A DNA stretch of 64,000 bases from the NCBI RefSeq assembly GCF_001592005.1, contig NZ_BCVZ01000010.1, forward strand, positions 1 to 64,000. The letters run 5' to 3'. Numbering within the stretch: position 1 is the stretch's first letter; each line of letters begins with the position of its first letter. The notes beneath the pieces are model-generated. The model was not told where the DNA came from, did not search any database, and worked only from the letters and a program-made list of their open reading frames with translations. Shown here in pieces: positions 1 through 8,015 of this stretch. The translations under genes were made by a program, and so were the position numbers. Source of the DNA: Bacillus sonorensis NBRC 101234 = KCTC 13918. Its GTDB lineage: Bacteria > Bacillota > Bacilli > Bacillales > Bacillaceae.

Positions 1-19
1 GAGGGTTTGCCGACACGCT

Positions 20-50
20 GAGCTGTCGATTAGATCGACAGCTCTTTTTT
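20..50 (+). terminator. Intrinsic terminator of a gene left of the window
   Basis: A perfect 11-bp inverted repeat (GAGCTGTCGAT / ATCGACAGCTC) with a 3-nt loop is followed by six T on the + strand. No T run exists on the other side, so it serves a + strand gene upstream of base 1, not the convergent mphK. Confidence 0.85.
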
Positions 51-51
51 A

Positions 52-960
52 TTATTTCAATCCGAGCGCTTCCAGCGCCATGTCCATATGCTCTTTTTGC
101 TTTGTTGTAAGGGCAAACAAGGCGATCTCTATCCCGTAGGCGGCCTGCATTTCGGTTATATGCTTTTTCATTCCCGGCCAGACGCGTCCGCCCGCCTCTT
201 CATAGCAGCCGATGAGCCGCGCTGTTTCAGCTTCACCTAAAATCGTCTGAAACAGGAGGAAATCTTTAGCCGGGTCGGCGACCTTCGCTTCCGTCCAATC
301 GAGCAGACCTGTAACCTGATGATCTGAATCAATCAAAATGTGGGGCGGATGAAGATCGCCATGAATAAACGCGGTATGCTCCGGCCAGCACGAATCATCC
401 GCCAGCCATTTTTGCCACCTCTCCCACAGTGTGTCGCTAATCCCCAGCTCCTCTTTGATCCGCTTCATCTCCTCCGCTTTTGTTTGGCGCAGGTCCTGCG
501 GTCTCATCACCTGCACACCGGCTTCCTCCGCCGCGTCATGATCGATTCCGTGGAGAGCCGCCAGTGTTTGAGCAAGCGAGCGGACAAATGCTTCTGACGG
601 CGGCTGATGATTCATATTCCATACATAATTTCTTATCTCCATATCGATGACGGCGGCCGGAACACCGGCGAGCTTTGGATACGCAATCAATTCCGGTTCA
701 TTGATCCGCCAATCCGGCACAGCGGCCTGAAGGCGGGTTTGAAGCAGCTTCAGCACCCTTCCCTCGGCCGCTGCCCTTTTGATGACATCGCTGCGCCTCG
801 GCCTTCTCAGCACCCAGCACCTTCCAGTTTCGTCATCTGCAAAAACGACTTGAAAATCCATGCCGGACTCATCGAGCTCGGCTCTGGCAGGGTTCAGGCG
901 AAGGCCGTGCTTCTCCGCCAGGTTCAGCACCTTTTTCACGCGCTCATTTGCATTTGTCAT
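52..960 (-). CDS. mphK: Macrolide 2'-phosphotransferase (YcbJ/MphK type)
   Basis: Aminoglycoside-phosphotransferase-fold kinase of 302 residues that inactivates macrolides by phosphorylating the desosamine 2'-OH. Seen: the catalytic-loop motif HGDLHPPH at about residues 200-207 (catalytic Asp about 202) and the metal-binding DWTEA motif (Asp about 221), both typical of the Mph branch of the APH family. I chose the ATG at 960 because AAAGGAG lies just upstream of it; an in-frame ATG 21 bp earlier would put that SD inside the gene. It is syntenic with B. subtilis ycbJ beside ycbL-O. The approximately 300-nt leader carries a short Arg-X-Arg ORF and terminator-like hairpins, so induction by ribosome stalling is likely. 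Substrate range cannot be read from the sequence. Confidence 0.85.
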   Translation of the reverse strand: MTNANERVKKVLNLAEKHGLRLNPARAELDESGMDFQVVFADDETGRCWVLRRPRRSDVIKRAAAEGRVLKLLQTRLQAAVPDWRINEPELIAYPKLAGVPAAVIDMEIRNYVWNMNHQPPSEAFVRSLAQTLAALHGIDHDAAEEAGVQVMRPQDLRQTKAEEMKRIKEELGISDTLWERWQKWLADDSCWPEHTAFIHGDLHPPHILIDSDHQVTGLLDWTEAKVADPAKDFLLFQTILGEAETARLIGCYEEAGGRVWPGMKKHITEMQAAYGIEIALFALTTKQKEHMDMALEALGLK

Positions 961-982
961 ATTTGATGTTCTCCTTTCCATT

Positions 983-1187
983 AAAAAACACAGGTCATCT
1001 GCCTGTGCTGTTTTACTAAACGGAAAAGAGACATTTCATTTTTAAAGACGCCAAAAAGAGGCGTCCGAATTGCGCCTCTCCCTTCTTTTATTGCATATAA
1101 GGGTTCCCTGAAAACAGGCGGACCAATCCCGATTACTCTGCGCACAGGCAGAGACTTTGTTCACTATTTAATTAGCGGTGACAAAGT
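983..1187 (-). promoter_or_regulatory. mphK transcription attenuator (terminators and antiterminator)
   Basis: Read on the minus strand, the leader has: a hairpin overlapping the leader ORF (ACTTTGT 1154-1160 with ACAAAGT 1181-1187); the segment TCTGCCTGTGC (1152-1142); a GAGGCG/CGCCTC hairpin followed by five T (1078-1053); and a CACAGG/CCTGTG hairpin followed by six T (1007-983) immediately before the mphK SD. The 5' side of the last hairpin, GCACAGGCAGA (1008-998), is an 11-bp perfect complement of 1142-1152, so the two can pair and would dismantle the terminator. This is the layout of a ribosome-stalling attenuator. The pairing is seen; the drug-responsive switch is inferred. Confidence 0.7.
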
Positions 1188-1212
1188 TCAATCGGAATCT
1201 GATGTATGCCAT
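1168..1212 (-). CDS. 14-residue leader peptide of mphK
   Basis: An ATG with a well-placed SD (CGGAGGG, about 8 nt spacing) encodes MAYIRFRLNFVTAN and stops at TAA. It contains Arg-Phe-Arg, which fits the +X+ (Arg/Lys-X-Arg/Lys) motif known to arrest macrolide-bound ribosomes in erm and mef leader peptides. It lies between the minus-strand promoter (1246-1274) and the attenuator hairpins, and its 3' half forms one arm of the first hairpin. Inferred role: sensing macrolide by stalling. Confidence 0.7.
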   Translation of the reverse strand: MAYIRFRLNFVTAN

Positions 1213-1245
1213 AAAGGAATCCCTCCGTTCTGTAAAGTTAGGTTT

Positions 1246-1274
1246 ATTTTAACAGGTCGGCTCACCCTGCACAA
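1246..1274 (-). promoter_or_regulatory. mphK leader promoter
   Basis: -35 TTGTGC (1274-1269) and -10 TAAAAT (1251-1246) are separated by 17 bp. Transcription would start about 30 nt upstream of the leader ORF. The -35 overlaps that of the divergent promoter for the pentapeptide-repeat gene. Confidence 0.65.
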
Positions 1275-1295
1275 CCAAAAATGTTAATATATAAT
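1267..1295 (+). promoter_or_regulatory. Promoter of the pentapeptide-repeat gene
   Basis: A perfect -10 TATAAT lies at 1290-1295. The -35 around 1267-1272 is weak (CTGCAC) and overlaps the divergent mphK -35, so the two promoters are back to back and probably compete. Confidence 0.5.
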
Positions 1296-1327
1296 GGAAA
1301 ACCACCCGTAAAAAGGAGGGTGTTGAA

Positions 1328-1984
1328 ATGAAAGCCGAGAAAATGCCTCATATCAAGCCTCCCAAAATCCCGGACGGGCTTGAGCCGCTCCTGGTGCACG
1401 ATGAAATCACCGATGACAAGCATTTTTATGGAGGCATAGCAACAAATGCCGCCGTTTGCGGCCAATCTTTTGAAAAGCTTGAATTTGAGAAAGTCATCTT
1501 CAAAAACACAACATTCCAGCAAGCCGCATTCCGCAATTTGCAATTGACAGACGTGATTTTCGATTCATGCGATCTGTCCAATGCCGATTTCAGCGGCGCC
1601 ATTATTCACCGGACAGAAATGAGAAACTGCAAGCTGCTTGGCATCAATCTCTCAGACTCCGCCCTTCGACACGTTTTAATTGCCGAATGCCTCGCCAATT
1701 ACGCTTCATTCGGCTTTTCAAACGTCAAACACGTTCATTTTCAGCATTGTTCTCTGCAGAATGCCGATTTTTACGAGATTCAGCTGAAGGATTTATACTT
1801 CTCGACATGCGATCTGAATGAGTCTAATTTTTCAGGCGCCGAATTAAACGGGCTGGATGTAAGCAGCTGCTCTTTTGGCCATCTCACGGTTTCACTGGAA
1901 AAGCTCGGCGGCTGCATCGTCTCAACCGAACAGGCCATCGGCTTCGCCAAAGCGCTCGGTCTGGTTGTGAAGGATGGGAACTAG
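1328..1984 (+). CDS. Pentapeptide-repeat protein, Qnr-like
   Basis: 218 residues, most of which follow the A(D/N)LXX-type pentapeptide register (about residues 40-195; for example DLSNADFSG, SLQNADFYE, DLNESNFSG), predicting a right-handed quadrilateral beta-helix. Length and composition resemble chromosomal Qnr-like proteins of Gram-positive bacteria, which mimic DNA and protect gyrase and topoisomerase IV from quinolones. SD AAAGGAGGG precedes the ATG. It is divergent from mphK with overlapping promoters. Fold assignment is firm; quinolone protection is inference, because many pentapeptide proteins have other roles. Confidence 0.8.
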   Translation: MKAEKMPHIKPPKIPDGLEPLLVHDEITDDKHFYGGIATNAAVCGQSFEKLEFEKVIFKNTTFQQAAFRNLQLTDVIFDSCDLSNADFSGAIIHRTEMRNCKLLGINLSDSALRHVLIAECLANYASFGFSNVKHVHFQHCSLQNADFYEIQLKDLYFSTCDLNESNFSGAELNGLDVSSCSFGHLTVSLEKLGGCIVSTEQAIGFAKALGLVVKDGN

Positions 1985-2100
1985 GAGACTGCAATCTGCG
2001 TCAAGAAGAAATGCGGGAAATTCCCGCGGGTTCGTCTCAAACAAGAACTGCTCCTTTGATTTGAGCGATTGCGGGCATCCACAAACGCTACAACAAGAAA

Positions 2101-2128
2101 ATAAGCCGTCCGATCAGGAACAGCTTAT
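2101..2128 (-). terminator. Terminator of the DUF4885-like gene
   Basis: Arms ATAAGC (2101-2106) and GCTTAT (2123-2128), with a partial inner GGA/TCC pairing, sit directly after the stop codon and are followed by TTTTCTT on the minus strand. The rest of 1985-2128 holds a GCGGGAA/TTCCCGC repeat without a T run and no gene. Confidence 0.6.
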
Positions 2129-3310
2129 CTAATAATTGATGCCTGCTTGACGCTTCCATTTTTCAATCCACTCTGTATCTCCTGTCCCGTAACTCTTCTT
2201 CTGGCCTATATCCCTCAAAGACCCATTGCTGTAATCAATGGATAAAATGAATTCCGAAACGGAATCATAGCCGGCTTTCGCAAGCCTGCCAAGCTCTGAA
2301 CCAAAATGGGCAAGCGCATCATGAGCTGTCTTTTGCTGCACAGGATCCTTCTCCAGCTCTTCTTTATAGACCTCTAATAAATCACGGCCGTCAGGCGTGA
2401 CAAACCGGCCGTCGACGACTTCCAAATCCTTGAGGTGGTACCCTGTCACTTCATACATCTCACGGACTGTCTGATATTTTTGATACGCATCTTTTGAATA
2501 TTGGGCCGAATCACTGCTCAAGCTTTTCATGATATGCAAAAACAGTTCTTTGCTGTTTTCGCCCGATTCCAGCAAACTCTCGAGTTGATGGATAAGCTCC
2601 TTATCGTCCGTTCCGCTCACTTTTACCTTGTAATCAATCGGTGTTATCGTGAACGTAAGCGTCGTATTCTCGGGAATTTTAATTTGATGGCGGTTCAACA
2701 AGACTTGAAGCTGCTGGTTGACCTGATTCCGTTGAAATACCTTTTCATTCTCCGATTCTATGTCTCCATTAAAAGTCGTATCGCGAAACGCGGCATCCTG
2801 CATGTTATAGTTTTGCGCTTTTCCTTTGAACAGCCATTCTGTTTCATTGTCGTATGCGGCTTGTCTTTCTGCCGCCGTTAAATCGCTTCTAAAATAAGGG
2901 GATTTTGAATTTTTATATTTATCTTTTATATAACCTAAAGGGTCGGATTTCGTTTTATTGATCGCGTTGATCCTGCTGTATTTTTCATCAAGGATTTTTT
3001 TTCTGATATCGCTCTCTGATTCATACGGATTTTTTGCATGAATCATTGTTTCTTCCCCTGTATCGATTACAGTCTGATGATTCGCCTGGTGGTATGCACT
3101 GCTGAAGCTCGCGGCATTTTTAGCGATGCTTTCTTTTGAATAGTTCAGCTGATTCAGCCTTTCATCAGATGATTTCTCCAGTCGGCTGTATGCCTTCTCC
3201 AACACTGCGGCTGTATCAGAAAGACGGTTATTCCTCGCATTGGACGAATATGATTTCAGCATGTTCTGGACCATCAGTTGTGTGCGGATGGATTGGCTAT
3301 GAAGACGCAT
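2129..3310 (-). CDS. DUF4885-like protein, probable sigma-D target
   Basis: 393 residues, hydrophilic, no signal peptide and no membrane segment; rich in Lys, Glu, Asn and Ser, with a helical N-terminal third. It resembles the DUF4885 family of bacilli by general pattern (recognition from memory, moderate certainty); function unknown. SD GGGAGG precedes the ATG at 3310. Upstream lies an exact sigma-D -10 octamer, which suggests expression with motility and autolysin genes. It is monocistronic, with its own terminator. Confidence 0.65.
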   Translation of the reverse strand: MRLHSQSIRTQLMVQNMLKSYSSNARNNRLSDTAAVLEKAYSRLEKSSDERLNQLNYSKESIAKNAASFSSAYHQANHQTVIDTGEETMIHAKNPYESESDIRKKILDEKYSRINAINKTKSDPLGYIKDKYKNSKSPYFRSDLTAAERQAAYDNETEWLFKGKAQNYNMQDAAFRDTTFNGDIESENEKVFQRNQVNQQLQVLLNRHQIKIPENTTLTFTITPIDYKVKVSGTDDKELIHQLESLLESGENSKELFLHIMKSLSSDSAQYSKDAYQKYQTVREMYEVTGYHLKDLEVVDGRFVTPDGRDLLEVYKEELEKDPVQQKTAHDALAHFGSELGRLAKAGYDSVSEFILSIDYSNGSLRDIGQKKSYGTGDTEWIEKWKRQAGINY

Positions 3311-3337
3311 CAGATACCTCCCTCATTCATTCTGTCT

Positions 3338-3376
3338 ATTATTATATATCGGCTAGTTTTTGTTTATTTCAACCTT
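3338..3376 (-). promoter_or_regulatory. Candidate sigma-D promoter
   Basis: The octamer GCCGATAT (plus 3346-3353) matches the sigma-D -10 consensus exactly. A TGAA tetramer lies about 14 bp further upstream (consensus TAAA, N15). A sigma-A reading (TATAAT at plus 3340-3345, TTGAAA with 20-bp spacing) is poorer. The predicted leader is about 25-30 nt. Confidence 0.5.
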
Positions 3377-3399
3377 TTGCACTAAGAAAATCCAATAGA

Positions 3400-3437
3400 A
3401 AAACCACCTCGCTTTCTACCAGCAAAGTGGTTTTTTT
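3400..3437 (-). terminator. Terminator of the DUF3900-like gene
   Basis: The arms ACCAC (3403-3407) and GTGGT (3427-3431), with additional CTTT/AAAG pairing, are flanked by A and T runs on both sides. It lies directly after the stop of the gene at 3440-4510. Confidence 0.65.
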
Positions 3438-3439
3438 AT

Positions 3440-4510
3440 CTACTCTTCAACACTCTTCCTACTGATCCGCTCAATCACCTCATGCAGCCCTTCCGGCTTG
3501 TAAAACTCCACCGGCGAGCTGCCCTTTTCAAAGGAAATCGTCTCGGCTTCTATCAGCGCGACGTAGCGGCCGTTTACTTTTGCTAAGTGAATCGTGTTTC
3601 CGAAGTCAGCAAGCAATCCTTTAATCTCGGTTTCTCCCAGCTTCATTTTCAGCTCTGCCTCAGGCATGTGTTCAACGATCTGGGCGGAGGCTTCGATGAC
3701 TTGATGGGTGTCGAGACGCTCCTGAATCTCCCGCTTTTCGCTCGCTTCCCAGATTTCAAGGTCGTGTTCGAACTGTTGAAGCTCTTCACTCTTGTCCTCA
3801 AAAGCTTCATACACATGCTCCTGCACCATATTCATGACCTGTGACTTCATGATCTCGGGCATCGACTCGCCGTATTCGACATACTTTAAGAAATCTTCAA
3901 AATAGCGCGCGTGCGAGGCCTGGTGGATTTTCACTTCGCTTTCCTCTGTCATGCCCTCTTCAGGCATATGCGGATACTGAATCGATTTCATGTTTTTCGT
4001 CGTGATCGCCATTTCGACCTTGCGGATCAGCGATGATTCATCAGCGATTGAAGCGACCTTCGGTTCAAAATCGCACTTCATGACAAAGACAAATGTATCA
4101 TCGAAGTATTTGCGCGGTACGGCTGTCGCCACTAAAAAAACGCCTCCCCTGACGGCGCTCGTGTCGAGGTATGTGCGCACAAACTGTTCGCTCAGTTCGT
4201 TGAAGTCTTCCTTTGTCTCCGCCAGTTTTGTTTTGTGAAACAGATTGTAGTTTGGATTGGAGTCAAGCTTATGTCCCGGCTCTGTGATGAAGCGGCCGAT
4301 TTTCGTCGGCACCTGCTCGGACTTCGGATGGCGGTCCGCTTTCCGTTTGACGATTTTCTTTAATTCCCCGTCTAAGAAATCTTTCAGCTCGCTGTGTTCG
4401 AACTCTTCGGTATCAAGGGTCTGAAAGTGTTTAAACTGTTTGTTGACCTGCTCGTCCTTGCCGTCGACTTGTATGACATAAAATGAAATAAAACGAATTT
4501 CAAATTCCAT
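3440..4510 (-). CDS. DUF3900-like cytoplasmic protein
   Basis: 356 residues, acidic, no signal peptide or membrane helix. The pattern (MEFEIRFISFYVIQVDGKDE at the start, a central helical Glu-rich part at about 230-290, a basic patch near 60-80) matches what I recall of the DUF3900 family of Bacillus; function unknown. The open frame runs 69 bp further upstream to a TTG at 4579, but that stretch is itself a promoter (TTGACG, 17 bp, TATACT), so the ATG at 4510 is the better start although its SD (AGGAAACCGGGTGA) is imperfect. Confidence 0.65.
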   Translation of the reverse strand: MEFEIRFISFYVIQVDGKDEQVNKQFKHFQTLDTEEFEHSELKDFLDGELKKIVKRKADRHPKSEQVPTKIGRFITEPGHKLDSNPNYNLFHKTKLAETKEDFNELSEQFVRTYLDTSAVRGGVFLVATAVPRKYFDDTFVFVMKCDFEPKVASIADESSLIRKVEMAITTKNMKSIQYPHMPEEGMTEESEVKIHQASHARYFEDFLKYVEYGESMPEIMKSQVMNMVQEHVYEAFEDKSEELQQFEHDLEIWEASEKREIQERLDTHQVIEASAQIVEHMPEAELKMKLGETEIKGLLADFGNTIHLAKVNGRYVALIEAETISFEKGSSPVEFYKPEGLHEVIERISRKSVEE

Positions 4511-4550
4511 GATGTTGTTCACCCGGTTTCCTAGTTGTTTCAGTTCTTCA

Positions 4551-4579
4551 AGTATAGGTAAATGCCGGTATTCCGTCAA
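4551..4579 (-). promoter_or_regulatory. Promoter of the DUF3900-like gene
   Basis: -35 TTGACG (4579-4574), 17-bp spacer and -10 TATACT (4556-4551). It gives a leader of about 35 nt to the ATG at 4510 and decides the start choice. Confidence 0.7.
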
Positions 4580-4647
4580 TTTGGCAATTATGGCACTTCA
4601 TATGTTTTGAGCGATCATATTTCATGCACCTATTCAAATAGCAGATA

Positions 4648-5346
4648 TTATAATACATCTTCCCGGTCAATTTTTCGAATCGACCAAAACGCAATGGCAA
4701 TCCCGACTACAGCCAATGAAATAGGAATATAAATAATAGAAGCAATTGAAAATCCAGGACTTTGCTGACCGATCAGCGCAATCAAAATGCAGGATGTCAC
4801 AATCGTGGCAGGAACTGATTGTTTGCGCATCCCAAAGTATAATGGAATAAAACTCAACCCTGTCGAGGAAGCAGCGTAGATGAGCATACTGCCAATCTCA
4901 TTTCCTATGGCTTGCAGCGTCAGTTTTTCCGGGCTGAATTGATAGACATCATTGAGCTGCGAGAAAATAAACGCAAGAATCAGTTCGGACACGATCATTG
5001 TCAAAAAGGTCAATCCGCCGGTGAGCAGCAGTTTTGCGGCCATCAGTTTTTTTCGGCTGACCGGATATGTAAACATCACCGTGATGGTTCTGTTTTTATA
5101 CTCCCCGATGATCAGTTTGGCAATCAGCACGCCTGCAAAGACAATAAACACAGACCTTACAAAAGTTCCGAGAAGCAGCAGCGTGGATCCCGCGTCAGCC
5201 ATCGACATTTGGCCTTGAGTAAGATTTTTTTCCTCTGACCCGATCAGGCACAACATGCCGAGAATGCATAGATTTGCAATCACCGCACCTTTGTAATACC
5301 ACCCTAGTTTTGTTTTTTTAAACTCCAATTTAATTAAATTCAGCAT
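4648..5346 (-). CDS. ABC-2 type exporter permease (second copy)
   Basis: 232 residues with six predicted membrane segments and the ABC-2 permease layout (cytoplasmic basic N-terminus, TM1 at about 20-40, a large loop before TM2). The N-terminus is clearly paralogous to the permease just upstream (both begin MLNL, share KKxKLGWY, GAV and AN), so the pair arose by tandem duplication and probably forms a heterodimer with the YcbN-like ATPase. B. subtilis has one permease, YcbO, at this position. Last gene of the ycbL-M-N-O type operon. The export substrate is unknown; relatives export or resist peptide antibiotics. Confidence 0.8.
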   Translation of the reverse strand: MLNLIKLEFKKTKLGWYYKGAVIANLCILGMLCLIGSEEKNLTQGQMSMADAGSTLLLLGTFVRSVFIVFAGVLIAKLIIGEYKNRTITVMFTYPVSRKKLMAAKLLLTGGLTFLTMIVSELILAFIFSQLNDVYQFSPEKLTLQAIGNEIGSMLIYAASSTGLSFIPLYFGMRKQSVPATIVTSCILIALIGQQSPGFSIASIIYIPISLAVVGIAIAFWSIRKIDREDVL

Positions 5347-5361
5347 TGAACTTCAACTCCG

Positions 5362-6045
5362 TTAACATACATCTATTTTTTCGATCCGCCTTACAGCCAA
5401 AAAGGAAAAAAACAGACCGACAGCGGCCAGAGATAAGGGAATATAAACAATTGAAGAAATAGAAAAGCCCGGACTTGTGGAACTGATCAGCATGCTGATC
5501 ACGACAGACGAAATGATCGTTGCCGCAGCGGAGTGCTTCCGCATTCCGAAAAAGATGGGCGCTAAACTCGTTCCTGCGGCGCCAAAAGCAAAAACGATCA
5601 TTTTCAGAGCCTGCTGAGAAACCATAGAAGCTGTTAATTCGCCGGGGATGACCCCATAGATTGAATTCAGCAGAAAAAAACCAGCTGCAACGCATGCATT
5701 TGATATCAATATCGTGATGAAGGTCAGCCCGCCTGCGATCAGCAGTTTAGCGGCCAGCAGTTTTTTTCGGTTGATCGGGTACGTAAACATCACAAGTATT
5801 GTCTTGTTTTTAAACTCTGAAATCACTAATTTTGAGATCAGCACAGCGCCGAACACGATAAAAACCGCTCTGACGAAAGTGCCGGTCACAAGAAATGTGT
5901 CATCAATCGTTTGGAACGTATCCTTGCCTTCTGTGAAGGTCACCATCCACAGAAAACCGAGAATGATGAAATTGGCAAAGACGGCTCCGCGTACATACCA
6001 GCCCAGCTTCAGCTTTTTCATTTCGATTCTCATCAAATTCAGCAA
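5362..6045 (-). CDS. ycbO: ABC-2 type exporter permease (first copy, YcbO-like)
   Basis: 227 residues with six predicted membrane segments. It begins at a TTG with a strong SD (AAGGAGG, 9 nt spacing), 14 bp after the stop of the ATPase gene. The second permease follows after 15 bp. It is syntenic with B. subtilis ycbO. It would form the membrane half of a BcrAB-like exporter with the ATPase encoded at 6060-6983. Function is known only by family: export or immunity against a membrane-active peptide is inferred. Confidence 0.8.
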   Translation of the reverse strand: MLNLMRIEMKKLKLGWYVRGAVFANFIILGFLWMVTFTEGKDTFQTIDDTFLVTGTFVRAVFIVFGAVLISKLVISEFKNKTILVMFTYPINRKKLLAAKLLIAGGLTFITILISNACVAAGFFLLNSIYGVIPGELTASMVSQQALKMIVFAFGAAGTSLAPIFFGMRKHSAAATIISSVVISMLISSTSPGFSISSIVYIPLSLAAVGLFFSFLAVRRIEKIDVC

Positions 6046-6059
6046 ATGTCACCGCCTCC

Positions 6060-6983
6060 TTATGCGTTGACCGCATCGCCGTTGATTAAGCTGAGGAAGT
6101 AGTCCTCAAGCGAAGTATGCTTTTTATTCATCGATTCAATTTCTATATCATTCAAAATCAGAGCTTTAGAAATGGCTGTTTGAGAAGCTTCGGCATCATA
6201 AATTCGGATCGTTTTATCATTTAGTATTTTAAAATTAGCAATCTGCAGCTCATGTTCAAGCACAAAGCAAGCATGCAATTGGTTCGGCGTCACGAGTTCA
6301 ATATACTCTGTGTTCCGTCCCCTTACGCTTTCCATCGATACTTCTTCAACAAGCCTGCCGTCCCGAATCACTCCGATTGTATCTGCGATCTGCTCTACTT
6401 CGTTCAGGATATGGCTTGAGATGAGCAATGTCATTCCATACTCTTTGCTCAATACTTGAAATAAGTTTCTGATTTCTTTAATCCCGATGGGATCAAGGCC
6501 ATTAATCGGTTCATCCAATATGAGCAAGTCGGGTTTGGTGAGAATGGCCCGCGCGATTCCAAGACGCTGCTTCATACCAAGCGAGAATGTTTTGACAGGC
6601 TTGCTATCGATATTTTTTAAATTCACCATGTCCAGCACTTCCTGAATCTTGGCTTTATTGTGATATCCCATATACTCACAATGCAGATTTAAATTTTCTA
6701 CAGCTGTCAGATTTTCATAAAAAATCGGGTATTCGATCATGCTGCCTATTTTGCCGAGAATCTCGTATGATTGATTTGTCAGCTTATGCCCAAGGATATT
6801 GATTTCGCCGCTTGTCGGTTTTACGAGGCTCGTCAGCATCTTCATGATGGTCGTTTTCCCGGCTCCGTTCGGGCCGAGAAAACCGTATATTTCTCCCTTT
6901 CGTATATGCATGCTTACATTTGAAACAACTTCTTGACCTTTGAATGTTTTGGTAAGCCCGCTTGTTTGGACGATGTAAGTCAA
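6060..6983 (-). CDS. ycbN: ABC transporter ATPase (YcbN/BcrA-like)
   Basis: 307 residues: Walker A GPNGAGKTT, signature SLGMKQRLGIA, Walker B LLILDEPINGLDP and the H-loop His in SSHILNEVEQ, followed by a C-terminal extension typical of BcrA/NodI-like ATPases. The start is a TTG at 6983: AAAGGAG stands 9 nt before it, and the frame-upstream ATG at 7013 has no SD and would place the SD inside the gene. The resulting 307 residues equal what I recall for B. subtilis YcbN. It lies between the sensor kinase and two permeases, so it powers that exporter. Confidence 0.88.
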   Translation of the reverse strand: MTYIVQTSGLTKTFKGQEVVSNVSMHIRKGEIYGFLGPNGAGKTTIMKMLTSLVKPTSGEINILGHKLTNQSYEILGKIGSMIEYPIFYENLTAVENLNLHCEYMGYHNKAKIQEVLDMVNLKNIDSKPVKTFSLGMKQRLGIARAILTKPDLLILDEPINGLDPIGIKEIRNLFQVLSKEYGMTLLISSHILNEVEQIADTIGVIRDGRLVEEVSMESVRGRNTEYIELVTPNQLHACFVLEHELQIANFKILNDKTIRIYDAEASQTAISKALILNDIEIESMNKKHTSLEDYFLSLINGDAVNA

Positions 6984-7078
6984 CTCTGTTTCTCCTTTCC
7001 TGTCTCTGTTCATGTGTCTATTGTAGCGATGGAAGCTGTCTTTTTTATTTCTTGTTTCTTAAGAAATTCTTACGTTTG

Positions 7079-8014
7079 CTAATAGGTCATTCGTTTTAAC
7101 GTGATGGAAAACGCTGTCCGTTCATACGGCTTGCTTTGGAGGGAGATGTCCCCTCCCATTTTCTCAATGAGCCTTTTTGTAATTGTTAAACCGAGCCCGC
7201 TTCCCTGGAACGCTTTATTTCTCGATTCCTCAAGGGTGTACAGCCTTTCAAACACCCTCTGCTGATCATGCTCACTAATCCCTTTCCCACGGTCCCATAC
7301 CGTAATGACAATCCGCGTGTCATCATATGTAAGGGACAATCCGATCAGCTTTCCGTCTGCGCCATATTGAATCGCATTTGATAAAAGGTTTTGCAGAATC
7401 CGGCCAAGCGCTTCTTCATTTCCAAGTGCATATACCGGGGTATCCGGGATGTCGATAACTGCTTTAAAGCCTTTTGACTGAACAGCATCATAGTGTTGGA
7501 GAATGTTTTTTCTGCATATTTCGTTGATATGTATTTTAGTGAGCAGTATTTGCTTATCTTCCGATTCCAGCTTGGCCAAGTCAAAGAAAGAATTCATCAG
7601 CTGAATGATTTCACCTGTTTTTTGATAAAGCTTCTCCAGCAGTCTTTCACGCTCTTCTTCCGCCATGTCTGAATCATTTTGGATCGCCTCGATATACCCG
7701 AGCACGACGGTCAGCGGAGTTTTCAGATCATGGGACATATTGGTCAGCATTCGTTTCATTGACTGCTCCGTTTTTGCAAAACGGGCTGTTATGTGCTGAT
7801 GCTCCTCAACAAACAGGTTAATTTGCACGAGCAGAGCCCGCAGTACTTTATCATCCGTTCCTAATAAAATTTGATCTGCCGCATGCTCATTTAGCATCAC
7901 ACTGAGCTTTTCCGTGATGTACTTCAAGTTTCGATCCCGTTGCCCTTTCATTTTATATTGAACGAGATTGAGAGACGCCAAAATTATCAGAATGCCAATC
8001 CATAACATTGTCAT
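7079..8014 (-). CDS. ycbM: Sensor histidine kinase (YcbM-like)
   Basis: 311 residues. One membrane helix at about residues 3-20 and almost no extracellular part, then the dimerisation/phosphoacceptor motif MLTNMSHDLKTPLTVVLGY (His about 95) and the catalytic domain with NLLSNAIQYG, DRGKGIS and GSGLGLTI. The short N-terminus resembles intramembrane-sensing or transporter-coupled kinases. The ATG at 8014 lies 1 bp after the ycbL stop (GGAG SD), so the two are translationally coupled. It probably senses through the adjacent ABC exporter (inference). Confidence 0.88.
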   Translation of the reverse strand: MTMLWIGILIILASLNLVQYKMKGQRDRNLKYITEKLSVMLNEHAADQILLGTDDKVLRALLVQINLFVEEHQHITARFAKTEQSMKRMLTNMSHDLKTPLTVVLGYIEAIQNDSDMAEEERERLLEKLYQKTGEIIQLMNSFFDLAKLESEDKQILLTKIHINEICRKNILQHYDAVQSKGFKAVIDIPDTPVYALGNEEALGRILQNLLSNAIQYGADGKLIGLSLTYDDTRIVITVWDRGKGISEHDQQRVFERLYTLEESRNKAFQGSGLGLTITKRLIEKMGGDISLQSKPYERTAFSITLKRMTY

Positions 8015-8015
8015 G

